From positions 1,550,001-1,614,000 of the forward strand of contig NZ_AP028138.1 of NCBI RefSeq assembly GCF_030297595.1: a stretch of DNA of 64,000 bases, written 5' to 3'. The notes under the pieces were generated by a model, which saw only the letters and a list, made by a program, of their open reading frames with translations, had not been told where the DNA came from and did not search any database. Made by a program: the position numbers and the translations under genes. How positions within the stretch are numbered: the first letter of the stretch is position 1; each line of letters opens with the position of its first letter. This DNA is from Polynucleobacter sp. HIN7 (GTDB taxonomy: Bacteria; Pseudomonadota; Gammaproteobacteria; Burkholderiales; Burkholderiaceae). This document shows positions 50,456-59,886 of the stretch, one piece after another.

Positions 50456-51808
50456 ATGAAAAAGCTTTATATCAAAACATTTGGCTGCCAAATGAATGAG
50501 TATGATTCGGACAAAATGGCCGACGTACTTCATTCAGCACAAGGCATGAACCAAACGGATCAAATTGAAGATGCTGATGTCATCTTGCTCAATACCTGCT
50601 CTATCCGAGAAAAAGCCCAAGAAAAGGTATTCTCAGACCTAGGGCGCCTACGGGAACTAAAGCAATTAAAGCCCGATCTGTTAATTGGCGTCGGCGGCTG
50701 CGTTGCGAGCCAAGAAGGTAAACAAATTATTAATCGTGCCCCGCATGTGGATTTTGTCTTTGGCCCACAAACCTTACACCGCTTGCCAAAACTAATTGAT
50801 GAGCGACTCGCCACTGGTCAATCGCAAGTAGATATCTCGTTTCCCGAAATTGAGAAGTTTGATCATCTCCCGCGCTCACGTCAGACCAAAGGTTCAGCCT
50901 TTGTCTCCATTATGGAGGGTTGCTCCAAGTACTGCAGCTACTGCGTGGTACCGTACACGCGCGGTGAAGAAGTATCTCGCCCCTTTGAAGATGTGCTCAC
51001 TGAAATAGTGGGCCTAACCGAGCAAGGCGTCAAGGAGATCACCCTATTAGGCCAAAACGTCAATGCCTATCGCGGGCTTATGGGCCAAACATCAGAGATT
51101 GCTGATTTTGCCCTGCTCCTCGAATACATGTCAGAGATACCGGGGCTGGAGCGGATTCGATTTACCACCAGCCATCCAAAAGAATTTACCCAACGCCTAA
51201 TTGATGTGTATGACCGAGTTCCACAATTAGTCAGTCATTTACACCTCCCCGTACAGCACGCCTCTGACAAAATTTTGTCAGCCATGAAACGAGGTTATAC
51301 GAGCTTAGAGTTCAAAAGCATTGTTCGCAAAATGCGTATGGTTCGCCCCAATCTCTCACTTTCCAGTGACTTCATCGTAGGCTTTCCTGGAGAAACCGAA
51401 GCTGACTTTGAGAAGCTAATGGATATGGTGACCGAACTGCAGTTTGATAACAGTTATTCATTTATCTTTAGTTCTCGGCCCGGTACTCCTGCAGCCAATC
51501 TAGAAGACGACACGCCCTATGAGGTCAAGTTAAAGCGCTTACAACGTTTGATTGCGCAAATTGATTCTCAAGCGCTGACAGTTAGTCAAGCAATGCTAGG
51601 CAATCATGAGCGAGTCTTGATTGAAGGCTTGACTCGTGATAAGGCTCATCTGCTGGGGCGCACCGAGAATAATCGCGTGGTCAATATCATTATTCCTGAG
51701 GGTGATTCTGATCAACGCTCAGTTGATCAATGGATTGGACAGATGCTAGACGTTAAAGTGACTGAAGTTCTCAAGCACACCCTACGGGGTGAAATTATTC
51801 ATTCTTAG
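50456..51808 (+). CDS. miaB: tRNA-2-methylthio-N6-dimethylallyladenosine synthase MiaB
   Basis: Radical-SAM methylthiotransferase acting on i6A37 of tRNA. The 450-residue protein has three domains: N-terminal UPF0004 with [27 protein letters not shown] and GVGGCVAS (the three cluster cysteines), radical [18 protein letters not shown], and the TRAM domain near [12 protein letters not shown]. Downstream is ybeY. The order miaB-ybeY lacks the intervening ybeZ/phoH of many proteobacteria. Divergent from htpG. Confidence 0.97.
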   Translation: MKKLYIKTFGCQMNEYDSDKMADVLHSAQGMNQTDQIEDADVILLNTCSIREKAQEKVFSDLGRLRELKQLKPDLLIGVGGCVASQEGKQIINRAPHVDFVFGPQTLHRLPKLIDERLATGQSQVDISFPEIEKFDHLPRSRQTKGSAFVSIMEGCSKYCSYCVVPYTRGEEVSRPFEDVLTEIVGLTEQGVKEITLLGQNVNAYRGLMGQTSEIADFALLLEYMSEIPGLERIRFTTSHPKEFTQRLIDVYDRVPQLVSHLHLPVQHASDKILSAMKRGYTSLEFKSIVRKMRMVRPNLSLSSDFIVGFPGETEADFEKLMDMVTELQFDNSYSFIFSSRPGTPAANLEDDTPYEVKLKRLQRLIAQIDSQALTVSQAMLGNHERVLIEGLTRDKAHLLGRTENNRVVNIIIPEGDSDQRSVDQWIGQMLDVKVTEVLKHTLRGEIIHS

Positions 51809-51821
51809 GTCTAATTGATTC

Positions 51822-52271
51822 ATGAGCCAAACCCTCAATCTTGATCTTCAGTTTGCTACCCAAGCCCTCCAAAGCCAAGTTTTGAGGATAGCGAGTTTGG
51901 CGCAAATTCGTAAATGGGCTGGAGCCTGTTTTCAAAGTAAAGTAATCCTCACGATTCGCTTTGTGAATCGAGCCGAGGCCCATGATCTCAACCTATTTTT
52001 TCGCGGCTTTGATAAGCCTACCAATGTCCTTACTTTTTCCTACCCAACACAGGGAAAATCAATTGAAGCAGACATTGTTTTATGTTTACCAATTCTGCGC
52101 AAAGAAGCCAAAGAACAACAAAAGCCACTCGCGGCTCACCTCGCCCATCTTTTAATTCATGGCTGCTTGCACGCCAAAGGCTATGACCATTTAAAGCCAA
52201 AAGATGCTAAACAAATGGAAGCCTTAGAGATCAAGATATTGCAATCGCTTGGCTTTGCAAACCCTTACTAA
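51822..52271 (+). CDS. ybeY: Endoribonuclease YbeY
   Basis: Zinc-dependent RNase involved in 16S rRNA 3'-end maturation and ribosome quality control, 149 residues. Motif HLLIHGCLHAKGYDH supplies the H3-type zinc ligands, and FRGFDKPTNVLTFSY is the family fingerprint. It starts 13 bp after miaB and precedes the YbeX-like gene. The PhoH-like ybeZ normally found between miaB and ybeY is not present here. Confidence 0.94.
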   Translation: MSQTLNLDLQFATQALQSQVLRIASLAQIRKWAGACFQSKVILTIRFVNRAEAHDLNLFFRGFDKPTNVLTFSYPTQGKSIEADIVLCLPILRKEAKEQQKPLAAHLAHLLIHGCLHAKGYDHLKPKDAKQMEALEIKILQSLGFANPY

Positions 52272-52324
52272 AAAGATTCGTTTGTCGGACTTTCATCAAA
52301 ATGTTTTATGCTGTCTACTAATTT

Positions 52325-53170
52325 ATGTCTAATAGCCTGATTGATCGTCTAAGCGCGTTTTTTTCGGACCAGTCCTCTGATCCCAAAGCGCAGCGCAGGG
52401 AGTTGATTGAGACTCTTCGTGAAGCCCAAGCCGATGGGCTCATGGATGCCGATGCGCTTTCGATGATCGAGGGCGTTTTTCAGGTTGGCGAATTATCCGC
52501 TCGCGATATATTGCTGCCTCGAGCCCAAATTGACTGGATTGACATCAATGCCCCCTTGTCTCAAATCATTGCAGATGTAGTCAAAACTGGCCACTCGCGC
52601 TTCCCAGTCTATGAAGGGAGTCGCGATCAAGTCATCGGAATTCTTTTAGCCAAAGATCTTTTGCGCCATTTCACAGAAAAGGATTTTCAGATTCGCGACT
52701 GGCTTCGGCCGGCTGTATTTATTCCTGAATCAAAGCGTTTAAGTGTTCTACTGAAAGACTTTCGTAATAACCGCAACCATTTGGCTATTGTGGTCGATGA
52801 ATACAGTGGCGTGGCTGGAATGATTACGATTGAGGATGTCATCGAACAAATTGTTGGTGATATTGAAGATGAACATGACATCGATGAGGATGCTGACAAT
52901 ATCACCGTCTTAAAAAATGGCGACTATCGCATCAAGGGCATGACCGAATTAGAACAGCTCAACGATGAGTTAAAAACGGATTTTTCGGCAGAAGACGTAG
53001 AAACTGTTGCCGGGCTGGTCATTCAACATCTGGGTCGAGTACCAAAATTTGGCGAGCGGGTTCGTATTAATGGTTTTGAATTCGAGGTCCAACGTGCCGA
53101 TCCCCGTCAGGTCCACATACTTCTAATGCGCCGTATTGCAACCCCCAACGTTTCTGCCACTGATTCTTAA
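52325..53170 (+). CDS. ybeX: HlyC/CorC-family CBS transporter protein (YbeX/CorC)
   Basis: Cytosolic 281-residue protein with two CBS repeats (GELSARDILLPRAQIDWIDINAPLSQIIADVVKTGHSRFPVYEG; VVDEYSGVAGMITIEDVIEQIVGDIEDEHD) and a C-terminal CorC_HlyC domain (YRIKGMTELEQLNDELKTDFSAEDVETVAG). YbeX/CorC is linked to magnesium and cobalt efflux and ribosome metabolism. It sits between ybeY and lnt, the conserved order. The first part is a short helical leader. Confidence 0.92.
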   Translation: MSNSLIDRLSAFFSDQSSDPKAQRRELIETLREAQADGLMDADALSMIEGVFQVGELSARDILLPRAQIDWIDINAPLSQIIADVVKTGHSRFPVYEGSRDQVIGILLAKDLLRHFTEKDFQIRDWLRPAVFIPESKRLSVLLKDFRNNRNHLAIVVDEYSGVAGMITIEDVIEQIVGDIEDEHDIDEDADNITVLKNGDYRIKGMTELEQLNDELKTDFSAEDVETVAGLVIQHLGRVPKFGERVRINGFEFEVQRADPRQVHILLMRRIATPNVSATDS

Positions 53171-54694
53171 TTGCAAAGTAGTCGTCTTCAGGCCAATACC
53201 GTTATTTATAGCTCCTTACTTATTTTTTTAGGAGTTCTCTTAGCGGTCGCGAGTGAGCTTCCCTTTAGCGGCTATATTCAAATAGTCTTATTTGCTTACA
53301 CTTTATACATACTAAATAAAAGTAGCGAGGCAAAATTTAGTCAGGCATTTCGGGATGGATTCTTACTCGGTCTTGGCTATTTTGTAATCGCTCTTTGGTG
53401 GATTTTTATAAGCCTGCACGATGTCGGTGGAATGGCGGTCTGGTTATCAAGTCTTGCTGTTTTCGCTCTAGCCAGTCTCATGGCGGTCTATTTTGGATTA
53501 GCTAATCTGATTGCAAAGCAAGTTGCTCATTCTGCGTGGCGATCCCTCGCGATCCCTGCAGCGTGGGTACTCACCGAATATTTACGGGGTCAGATTTTTA
53601 CTGGCTTTCCGTGGATGGGCTTTGCCGAGTCGCAAGTAAATGGCCCCTTTGCCAATATTGCGCCCTATTTTGGCGGTTTAGCTTGTACCTTTTTATGCAT
53701 CTGGGCCGCCTTGCAATTGAGTCAGCCTCGATTACGAAATATCGCTGGCGTAGTGGGAGCGGTTGCGATTGTCCAGGTCTTGGGAATGTGGTCATTCACA
53801 ACCCCCAAAGACTCACCCATCACGGTGCGACTGATTCAGGGGAACTTTGAACAAAGCCTCAAATTTAATCCCGCTGAAATCCTAAAACAAATCCATTTTT
53901 ATCGGGATCAAATTATTAAAGCCCCAGCCGATTTAATCATTGCCCCTGAGACCGCGTTTCCTTGGCCTGAGACCGATATTCCTGATCAGTCTATTGAACG
54001 TATTCAAGCGTTTGTGAATGAAACAGATAGTCACGTATTACTCGGCTTAATTGGCAAAATTGCTAAGGGCGATACCGCGGTTCAATATTCCAATCGAGTC
54101 AGTGGCTTTTCTAAAGAACAGTCAATCTACCACTACGATAAACATCACTTAGTTCCCTTTGGCGAATTTATTCCCCCGGGTTTTCAGTGGTTTGTGGATG
54201 CTTTTAAAGTACCGATGAGTGACTTTGCCAGAGGATCGATTGATCAAGCACCATTTTCAATTCGCCCCCGCTCTAATCCAGATCACCCCCTTTATGCCGC
54301 CATCTCAATTTGCTACGAAGATATTTTTGGTAACGAAATCGCTACCCGAATTCGCAATAGTAGAGAGCCAGTTAATCTTTTAGTGAATGTGACCAACTTG
54401 GCTTGGTTTGGCCAATCGCAAGCCCCGATGCAACAATTGCGCCTCTCTCAATTGCGTTCTCTCGAAACCGGCCTACCTAGTTTACGTGCCACTAATACCG
54501 GAATCACTGCACTGATTGATGAACGCGGACGTGTCATGGCAGATCTTGAGCAATTTGTGCAGGGTGAGCTTGAGCTGCGTGTACAAGCCTTTGAGGGACG
54601 AACGCCTTATGTGATTTGGGGTAATTGGCCGATTTTGATCTGGGTACTTTTTGCCTTAGGGATTGGCTATTGGGGAAGAACACGACCGAATTGA
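53171..54694 (+). CDS. lnt: Apolipoprotein N-acyltransferase Lnt
   Basis: Inner-membrane enzyme that adds the third acyl chain to lipoproteins. The N-terminal part has several spans, then a nitrilase-like domain with catalytic glutamate in IIAPETAFPWP, lysine in HYDKHHLVPFGEF, and cysteine in AISICYEDIFG. The start is TTG 53171, immediately after the YbeX stop. 507 residues agrees with the family. The lipoproteins at 13.8, 26.3 and 47.7 kb would be its substrates. Confidence 0.94.
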   Translation: MQSSRLQANTVIYSSLLIFLGVLLAVASELPFSGYIQIVLFAYTLYILNKSSEAKFSQAFRDGFLLGLGYFVIALWWIFISLHDVGGMAVWLSSLAVFALASLMAVYFGLANLIAKQVAHSAWRSLAIPAAWVLTEYLRGQIFTGFPWMGFAESQVNGPFANIAPYFGGLACTFLCIWAALQLSQPRLRNIAGVVGAVAIVQVLGMWSFTTPKDSPITVRLIQGNFEQSLKFNPAEILKQIHFYRDQIIKAPADLIIAPETAFPWPETDIPDQSIERIQAFVNETDSHVLLGLIGKIAKGDTAVQYSNRVSGFSKEQSIYHYDKHHLVPFGEFIPPGFQWFVDAFKVPMSDFARGSIDQAPFSIRPRSNPDHPLYAAISICYEDIFGNEIATRIRNSREPVNLLVNVTNLAWFGQSQAPMQQLRLSQLRSLETGLPSLRATNTGITALIDERGRVMADLEQFVQGELELRVQAFEGRTPYVIWGNWPILIWVLFALGIGYWGRTRPN

Positions 54695-54759
54695 TTTTTT
54701 AACGAGTCCTTGGTTTGCCGAGTAAAATCAAGGTCTTATCTAAAAAATCATTGTGTCGC

Positions 54760-55643
54760 ATGCTAACGTTTCAACAAATTATTCTCAAACTTCAAGATTA
54801 TTGGGACCAACAGGGTTGTGCGCTTTGTTGCAACCCATCGATCTTGAAGTTGGGGCTGGTACCTCGCATACAGCCACTTTTTTGCGAGCCATTGGTCCTG
54901 AACCCTGGAAAGCAGCCTATGTTCAACCTTCACGCCGTCCCAAGGATGGTCGTTATGGTGAAAACCCAAATCGCTTACAACACTACTACCAATACCAAGT
55001 TGTTTTAAAACCAGCACCTGCCAACATCTTGGATTTGTATCTGGGCTCCTTGAAGGCTTTGGGGCTTGATCTGCAGCAAAACGATATTCGTTTCGTAGAA
55101 GATGACTGGGAGAACCCGACCTTAGGAGCATGGGGCCTTGGCTGGGAAGTTTGGCTCAATGGAATGGAAGTGACTCAATTTACGTATTTTCAGCAAGTGG
55201 GTGGCTTAGATTGCAAACCTGTATTGGGTGAGATTACCTACGGAATTGAACGTTTGGCGATGTACTTGCAAAACTGCTCAAACGTCTTTGATCTCGTCTG
55301 GACGGACAGTGTGACCTATGGTGACGTCTATCACCAAAATGAAGTGGAGCAATCACGCTATAACTTTGAACACTCCAATACAGACTTCCTGTTCGCAAAC
55401 TTTAATCAGTACGAAAGCGAAGCAAAGCGCCTCATGGAGCAATCGCTTGCACTGCCTGCATATGAGATGGTTCTAAAAGCAGCCCATACATTTAATCTGC
55501 TTGATGCGCGTGGGGCGATTTCAGTAACAGAGCGTGCTGCTTATATTGGTCGTATTCGTAATTTGTCACGCTTGGTCGCACAAGCCTATTACGAATCACG
55601 TGAACAACTAGGCTTTCCCATGTTGCAAACTAAAGCGCATTAA
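54760..55643 (+). CDS. glyQ: Glycyl-tRNA synthetase alpha subunit, with apparent frameshift
   Basis: Alpha subunit of the tetrameric glycyl-tRNA synthetase, split by a frame change at about 54817-54819. The first 20 residues, [20 protein letters not shown], are in one frame that ends at 55008. The remainder, [25 protein letters not shown] through [17 protein letters not shown], is in another frame. E. coli GlyQ has QGC-TIV-QP, so the expected three residues between GC and QP result if two bases (TG) are removed. The second frame has its own GTG at 54753 but a nonsense N-terminus. Either a sequencing/assembly error or a real mutation. glyS directly downstream is intact. Confidence 0.85.
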
Positions 55644-55658
55644 GGCATTAATTTTCAT

Positions 55659-57788
55659 ATGAACCGTCTCCCCTTGCTACTCGAGCTATTTACCGAAGAG
55701 CTTCCCCCAAAATCACTCAAACGTTTAGGTGAATCCCTATCGCAGTCAATCTACGAAGGTTTAAAGAGAGCACAGTTGCTAAGTGCCAGTAGCACCTGTC
55801 AGTCTTTTGCCAGCCCAAGACGTCTAGCAGTCCTGATTAGCGATGTTTTGGATCAAGCTTCCGATTATCCGGTGCGCGAGAAACTCTTGCCACTCTCAAT
55901 TGCCTTTGACGAACAAGGCAAACCCAGTCAAGCGCTTACCAAAAAGTTGGCAAGCTTAGGTCACTCTGATACTCCACTGAATCAACTGGAACGCAGTGGT
56001 GAAGGTAAAAATGAAGCGCTATATTTAAATACCATTGCCAAAGGTGCGCGCCTGGAATCGACATTACAACAGGCTCTTATGGATGCAATTCATCATTTGC
56101 CGATTGCAAAGATGATGCATTACCAGGTCCAAGGCCAGTCAGGTGGAATTGAAGAGGTCCAATTTGCGAGACCTGTGCACCGCATCATTGCATTACACGG
56201 ATCGAAGACGCTTGCAATTCATGCTTTGGGAATTGATGCCAGCAATCAAACCGAAGGGCATCGTTTTTTATCACCTGGAATCATTACCATTAGTGACGCG
56301 CAGCAATACGAACCCCAACTGGAGGCTGCAAAAGTAATTCCGTCATTTACCAAACGCCGCGCTTATATTGAATTGGAGCTACAAAAGGCTGCCAACGACC
56401 TACGAGTTTTAATGCCAGATGCTCTTTTGGATGAAGTGACCGCCTTGGTGGAGTATCCGGCGATCTATACCTGCGAATTTGATCCTGAGTTTTTGGAAGT
56501 TCCTCAGGAATGCTTGATTCTGACGATGCAAACCAATCAGAAATACTTTGCCTTGATCAATCAGGATGGCAAGCTAAGCAATCGCTTTCTCATCGTCTCA
56601 AACATCCAAACCGATCAACCAGAGTCAATTATTTCAGGGAATGAGCGCGTAATTCGCCCCCGCTTAGCTGATGCCCGCTTCTTTTATCTGCAAGATCAAA
56701 AGCGCACTCTTGAATCACGCGTTCCTGATTTAGCTAAGGTGATTTATCACAATCAATTAGGAAATCAGTTACAGCGTTCCGAGCGGGTCCGAGCTATCGC
56801 TAGTGGAATTGCCAACAGCCTGAATCAAACTGGATTACAGCTTAATCTACAAGAGCTTGACCGTGCATCACAACTTGCTAAAGCTGATTTATTAACGGAT
56901 ATGGTTGGCGAGTTTCCCGAACTCCAAGGGGTCATGGGGCGGTACTACGCTTTAGCCAATCATGAAGCACCGGATGTCGCTGCCGCGTGTTATGAGCACT
57001 ATCTTCCTCGATTTGCTGGGGATTTTCTGCCACAAACCATAGTGGGAACCGTATTGGCGATTGCTGATAAATTAGAAACGATTGTTGGGATTTGGGGTGT
57101 CGGTCTTGCTCCCACAGGTGATAAGGACCCCTATGCATTGCGACGCCATGCCTTGGGCATTTGCCGGCTGCTACTAGAAAAGAATCTGCCGCTCAATCTC
57201 AAGCAACTCATTGGTCTTGCGAAGCAGCAGTTTTCAAATCTAGTTTTGAAGGTCGAGGTTGATGAAGAAGTTATCTATCAGTTTATTCTGGATCGATTAA
57301 AAGCATATTTAAAAGATCAAGCCGTTGATGGCGCCACATTTAGCCCCTTAGAAATTGATGCGGTCCTGAGCACCCATCCGCAAAAACTCAATGATCTAAT
57401 TGCACGTTTAGTAGCCATTCGAAGTTTTAATCAATTACCGCAAGCGGCCGCGCTCGCTGGAGCCAATAAGCGAATTAGTAACATCCTGAAGAAGGTCGAT
57501 GGCAAAGTGAGTGCAGAGATCAATCCAAGTTTGCTCACGATTGCAGCAGAAAAGAATTTATACACGGCCCTTACTCAACTGCAACCGCGCCTCGATCAGA
57601 AGCTCCAAGCCCAACAATTAATTGATCTATTGCAAGACTTGGTCTCACTCAGTGATCCAGTAGATCAATTCTTTGCAGATGTTATGGTGATGGATGAGAA
57701 CATCGAGCTTCGAAATAATCGTCTTGCTCTACTCCAGCGCCTCCACCAACAAATGAATTTGGTCGCTGATATTGGCAAACTTGCATGA
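55659..57788 (+). CDS. glyS: Glycyl-tRNA synthetase beta subunit
   Basis: Large beta subunit, 709 residues, with the hallmark start LLLELFTEELPPKSLKRLGESL, central VIPSFTKRRAYIELELQKAA and QTNQKYFALINQDGKLSNRFLIVSNI, the HD-like domain segments KADLLTDMVGEFPELQGVMGRYYA and TGDKDPYALRRHALGICRLL, and the C-terminal anticodon-binding part. It follows glyQ by 15 bp. Its own reading frame is intact, and its stop overlaps gmhB by 4 bp. Confidence 0.96.
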   Translation: MNRLPLLLELFTEELPPKSLKRLGESLSQSIYEGLKRAQLLSASSTCQSFASPRRLAVLISDVLDQASDYPVREKLLPLSIAFDEQGKPSQALTKKLASLGHSDTPLNQLERSGEGKNEALYLNTIAKGARLESTLQQALMDAIHHLPIAKMMHYQVQGQSGGIEEVQFARPVHRIIALHGSKTLAIHALGIDASNQTEGHRFLSPGIITISDAQQYEPQLEAAKVIPSFTKRRAYIELELQKAANDLRVLMPDALLDEVTALVEYPAIYTCEFDPEFLEVPQECLILTMQTNQKYFALINQDGKLSNRFLIVSNIQTDQPESIISGNERVIRPRLADARFFYLQDQKRTLESRVPDLAKVIYHNQLGNQLQRSERVRAIASGIANSLNQTGLQLNLQELDRASQLAKADLLTDMVGEFPELQGVMGRYYALANHEAPDVAAACYEHYLPRFAGDFLPQTIVGTVLAIADKLETIVGIWGVGLAPTGDKDPYALRRHALGICRLLLEKNLPLNLKQLIGLAKQQFSNLVLKVEVDEEVIYQFILDRLKAYLKDQAVDGATFSPLEIDAVLSTHPQKLNDLIARLVAIRSFNQLPQAAALAGANKRISNILKKVDGKVSAEINPSLLTIAAEKNLYTALTQLQPRLDQKLQAQQLIDLLQDLVSLSDPVDQFFADVMVMDENIELRNNRLALLQRLHQQMNLVADIGKLA

Positions 57789-58357
57789 CCATTAAAGTCG
57801 ATAAGCTCATCATTTTGGATCGCGATGGGGTGATTAACCAAGATCGTGACGATTATGTGAAGTCATGCGATGAGTGGATCCCGATTCCTAATAGCTTAGA
57901 GGCGATTGCATTACTCTCTCAGGCAGGCTATACCCTGACCATTGCCACCAACCAATCGGGCATTGCACGCGGTTATTACACCTTAAGTGAATTGCATGCG
58001 ATGCACCAAAAAATGATGGATTTGCTTAAACCATTGAGCGGCAAGATTGATAGTATTTTCTTTTGTCCTCATACCGATGCCGATCAATGCGATTGCCGTA
58101 AGCCTAAACCGGGCTTAATGCAGCAAATTGCAAATCGATATTTAAAAAGTCCTGCAAATCCTGCTTTGCCATTAAGCAATGTTCCGATCGTGGGCGACTC
58201 ATTGCGCGATCTTTTGGCAGGAACGGCTCTGGGCGCCAGTCCGCACTTGGTCCTAACAGGGAAAGGTCGTGGTGTTAAGAGGGCTGAGTTACCTAGCAAT
58301 ACACAAATTCATGAGGATTTGATGGGTTTTGCGCGATCAATTTTGGCGCAGTCATGA
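57785..58357 (+). CDS. gmhB: D-glycero-beta-D-manno-heptose 1,7-bisphosphate 7-phosphatase
   Basis: HAD phosphatase of the ADP-heptose pathway for LPS core, 190 residues. Motif I ILDRDGVINQDRDDYV, motif II ATNQSGIARGYY, and the zinc-binding loop CPHTDADQCDCRKPKPG with IVGDSLRDLLAGTALG as motif IV. It overlaps glyS and plsC by 4 bp each. The donor made downstream is used by waaF at 3.7 kb. Assignment is firm. Confidence 0.94.
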   Translation: MTIKVDKLIILDRDGVINQDRDDYVKSCDEWIPIPNSLEAIALLSQAGYTLTIATNQSGIARGYYTLSELHAMHQKMMDLLKPLSGKIDSIFFCPHTDADQCDCRKPKPGLMQQIANRYLKSPANPALPLSNVPIVGDSLRDLLAGTALGASPHLVLTGKGRGVKRAELPSNTQIHEDLMGFARSILAQS

Positions 58358-59094
58358 TTTGGCTTCGTTCTCTTCTTTTTTTTATTAGTCTTGTAGCGTA
58401 CACGCCGCTGTATGCTGTTTTCTGCTTAATGACATTTCCCTTTCTGAGCGAACATACACGCTATCGCATCATTCAGTTCTGGGGTCAAAGCATTATCTTT
58501 TTCTTGCAATTCTTTTGTGGGGTTCGGTTTGAAGTTCTGGGAAGAGAAAATATACAAGCAGTGATTGATCAGCCTGTGGTGATACTTAGTAAGCATCAAT
58601 CGGCTTGGGAGACCATCGCGTTCTTACAAATTTTTCCCAAAGAGCTCTGCTATGTATTTAAACGTGAACTACTTTGGATTCCATTTTTTGGTTGGGTGAT
58701 TGGCTTACTGAACATGATTCATATCAATCGCTCTGATGCAGGCGGCTCCGCAATATCGGTTGCCAATCAAGGTAAAGAGCGTTTAAAGGCGGGCAAGTGG
58801 ATGATTTTGTTCCCTGAGGGTACCCGAACACCCGTTGGATCTCATAAGCCCTATCGCAAAGGCGGGGCCCGCTTAGCCGGACTCACGGGAGCAACCGTAT
58901 TACCGGTCGCCCACAATGCTGGGCGCTGCTGGCCACGAAATAGCTTTTTGAAGTACCCTGGTCTCATTACAGTCTCGATTGGACCGTCGATTCCCTCCCA
59001 GGGCAAGTCTGGGGATCGATTACATGAGGCCGTAGAAACCTGGATCGAGGGTGAAATGCGGCGGATTGACCCAGCAGCTTATCAAGCTAAATAA
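58354..59094 (+). CDS. plsC: 1-acyl-sn-glycerol-3-phosphate acyltransferase
   Basis: Membrane-associated acyltransferase of phospholipid synthesis, 246 residues. N-terminal hydrophobic part LLFFISLVAYTPLYAVFCLMTFPF, then the block I motif SKHQSAWET (HxxxxE, where HxxxxD is usual), block III FPEGTRTPVGSHKPYRKGG, and block IV VLPVAHNAGRCWPR. The glutamate in place of aspartate is a known variant in this group. Last gene of glyQ-glyS-gmhB-plsC, convergent with rsmA by 0 bp. Confidence 0.92.
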   Translation: MIWLRSLLFFISLVAYTPLYAVFCLMTFPFLSEHTRYRIIQFWGQSIIFFLQFFCGVRFEVLGRENIQAVIDQPVVILSKHQSAWETIAFLQIFPKELCYVFKRELLWIPFFGWVIGLLNMIHINRSDAGGSAISVANQGKERLKAGKWMILFPEGTRTPVGSHKPYRKGGARLAGLTGATVLPVAHNAGRCWPRNSFLKYPGLITVSIGPSIPSQGKSGDRLHEAVETWIEGEMRRIDPAAYQAK

Positions 59095-59886
59095 TCATTT
59101 TTCTGACAGCATCAACGCCCACTGAATATAACGCTCCACTGAAATATCTTGGGCGCGTGCTTTTAGCTCCGTATCGGTAAGATTTAGTTGCTCAGCAATA
59201 CTCTGTAAATTACTGCGTAACATTTTGCGACGCTGAGCAAAGGCCAAGGCCACAATCTGACTAAGCGCACCCCATTGTGCTGGTGTTAAAGCAAAATCAG
59301 CACGTGGAATCATCCGAATCACTGCAGAATCTACTTTGGGTTGAGGTTCGAACGCAGTCGGCGGCACATCCAATAAGTAATCCACGTGGTACCTTGCTTG
59401 CAGCATGACCGATAAGCGGCTGTACTCCGAATCACCCGCTGATGCAGTAATACGTTCTACCACTTCAGCCTGCAACATAAAGACTTGTTCATCAACCCAT
59501 GGGGCGGCTGCAATCAGATGGAATAGCAAAGGCGATGAAATGTTATATGGCAGGTTACCGATCAAGGCGCAGCGCTCTTTCGATAGCTTGGCTTGCTTAG
59601 CCCAGCTAACAAAATCAAATTGAAGAGCGTCCCCTTCGTGAATAATCAGGCCACCTAACTGCTCTCGCTGTTTTGCTTCTTGCCATGTATAAACAATGTC
59701 ACGATCGATCTCAAGAACTTCGAGTTTTTCAAGTCGCTCAAGTAAAGGTCGAGTTAAGGCGCCAAGTCCAGGACCAATTTCAAGAACGTGCATGCCAGGC
59801 GTCGGATTTAAGGCATTCACAATCGCAGCAATTACTCCCTGATCGATCAGGAAGTTCTGTCCAAAGCGCTTACGTGCTCGATGCAT
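59095..59886 (-). CDS. rsmA: 16S rRNA dimethyladenosine transferase RsmA (KsgA)
   Basis: Dimethylates A1518 and A1519 of 16S rRNA, 263 residues. Motif I LEIGPGLGALTRPLL, ILEIDRD-like EVLEIDRDI, and motif IV IGNLPYNISSPLLFH, which gives the NLPY active site. The C-terminal domain is typical of KsgA. The start RARKRFGQNFLIDQ is the family hallmark. It overlaps pdxA by 17 bp in the run lptD-surA-pdxA-rsmA. Confidence 0.96.
   Translation of the reverse strand: MHRARKRFGQNFLIDQGVIAAIVNALNPTPGMHVLEIGPGLGALTRPLLERLEKLEVLEIDRDIVYTWQEAKQREQLGGLIIHEGDALQFDFVSWAKQAKLSKERCALIGNLPYNISSPLLFHLIAAAPWVDEQVFMLQAEVVERITASAGDSEYSRLSVMLQARYHVDYLLDVPPTAFEPQPKVDSAVIRMIPRADFALTPAQWGALSQIVALAFAQRRKMLRSNLQSIAEQLNLTDTELKARAQDISVERYIQWALMLSEK

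Noticed and set aside
54819..54830. Programmed -1 frameshifting in glyQ
   Set aside because: The sequence GCGCTTTGTTGC has no X-XXY-YYZ slippery site and a -1 shift would insert an extra leucine relative to family spacing. A two-base insertion fits better.
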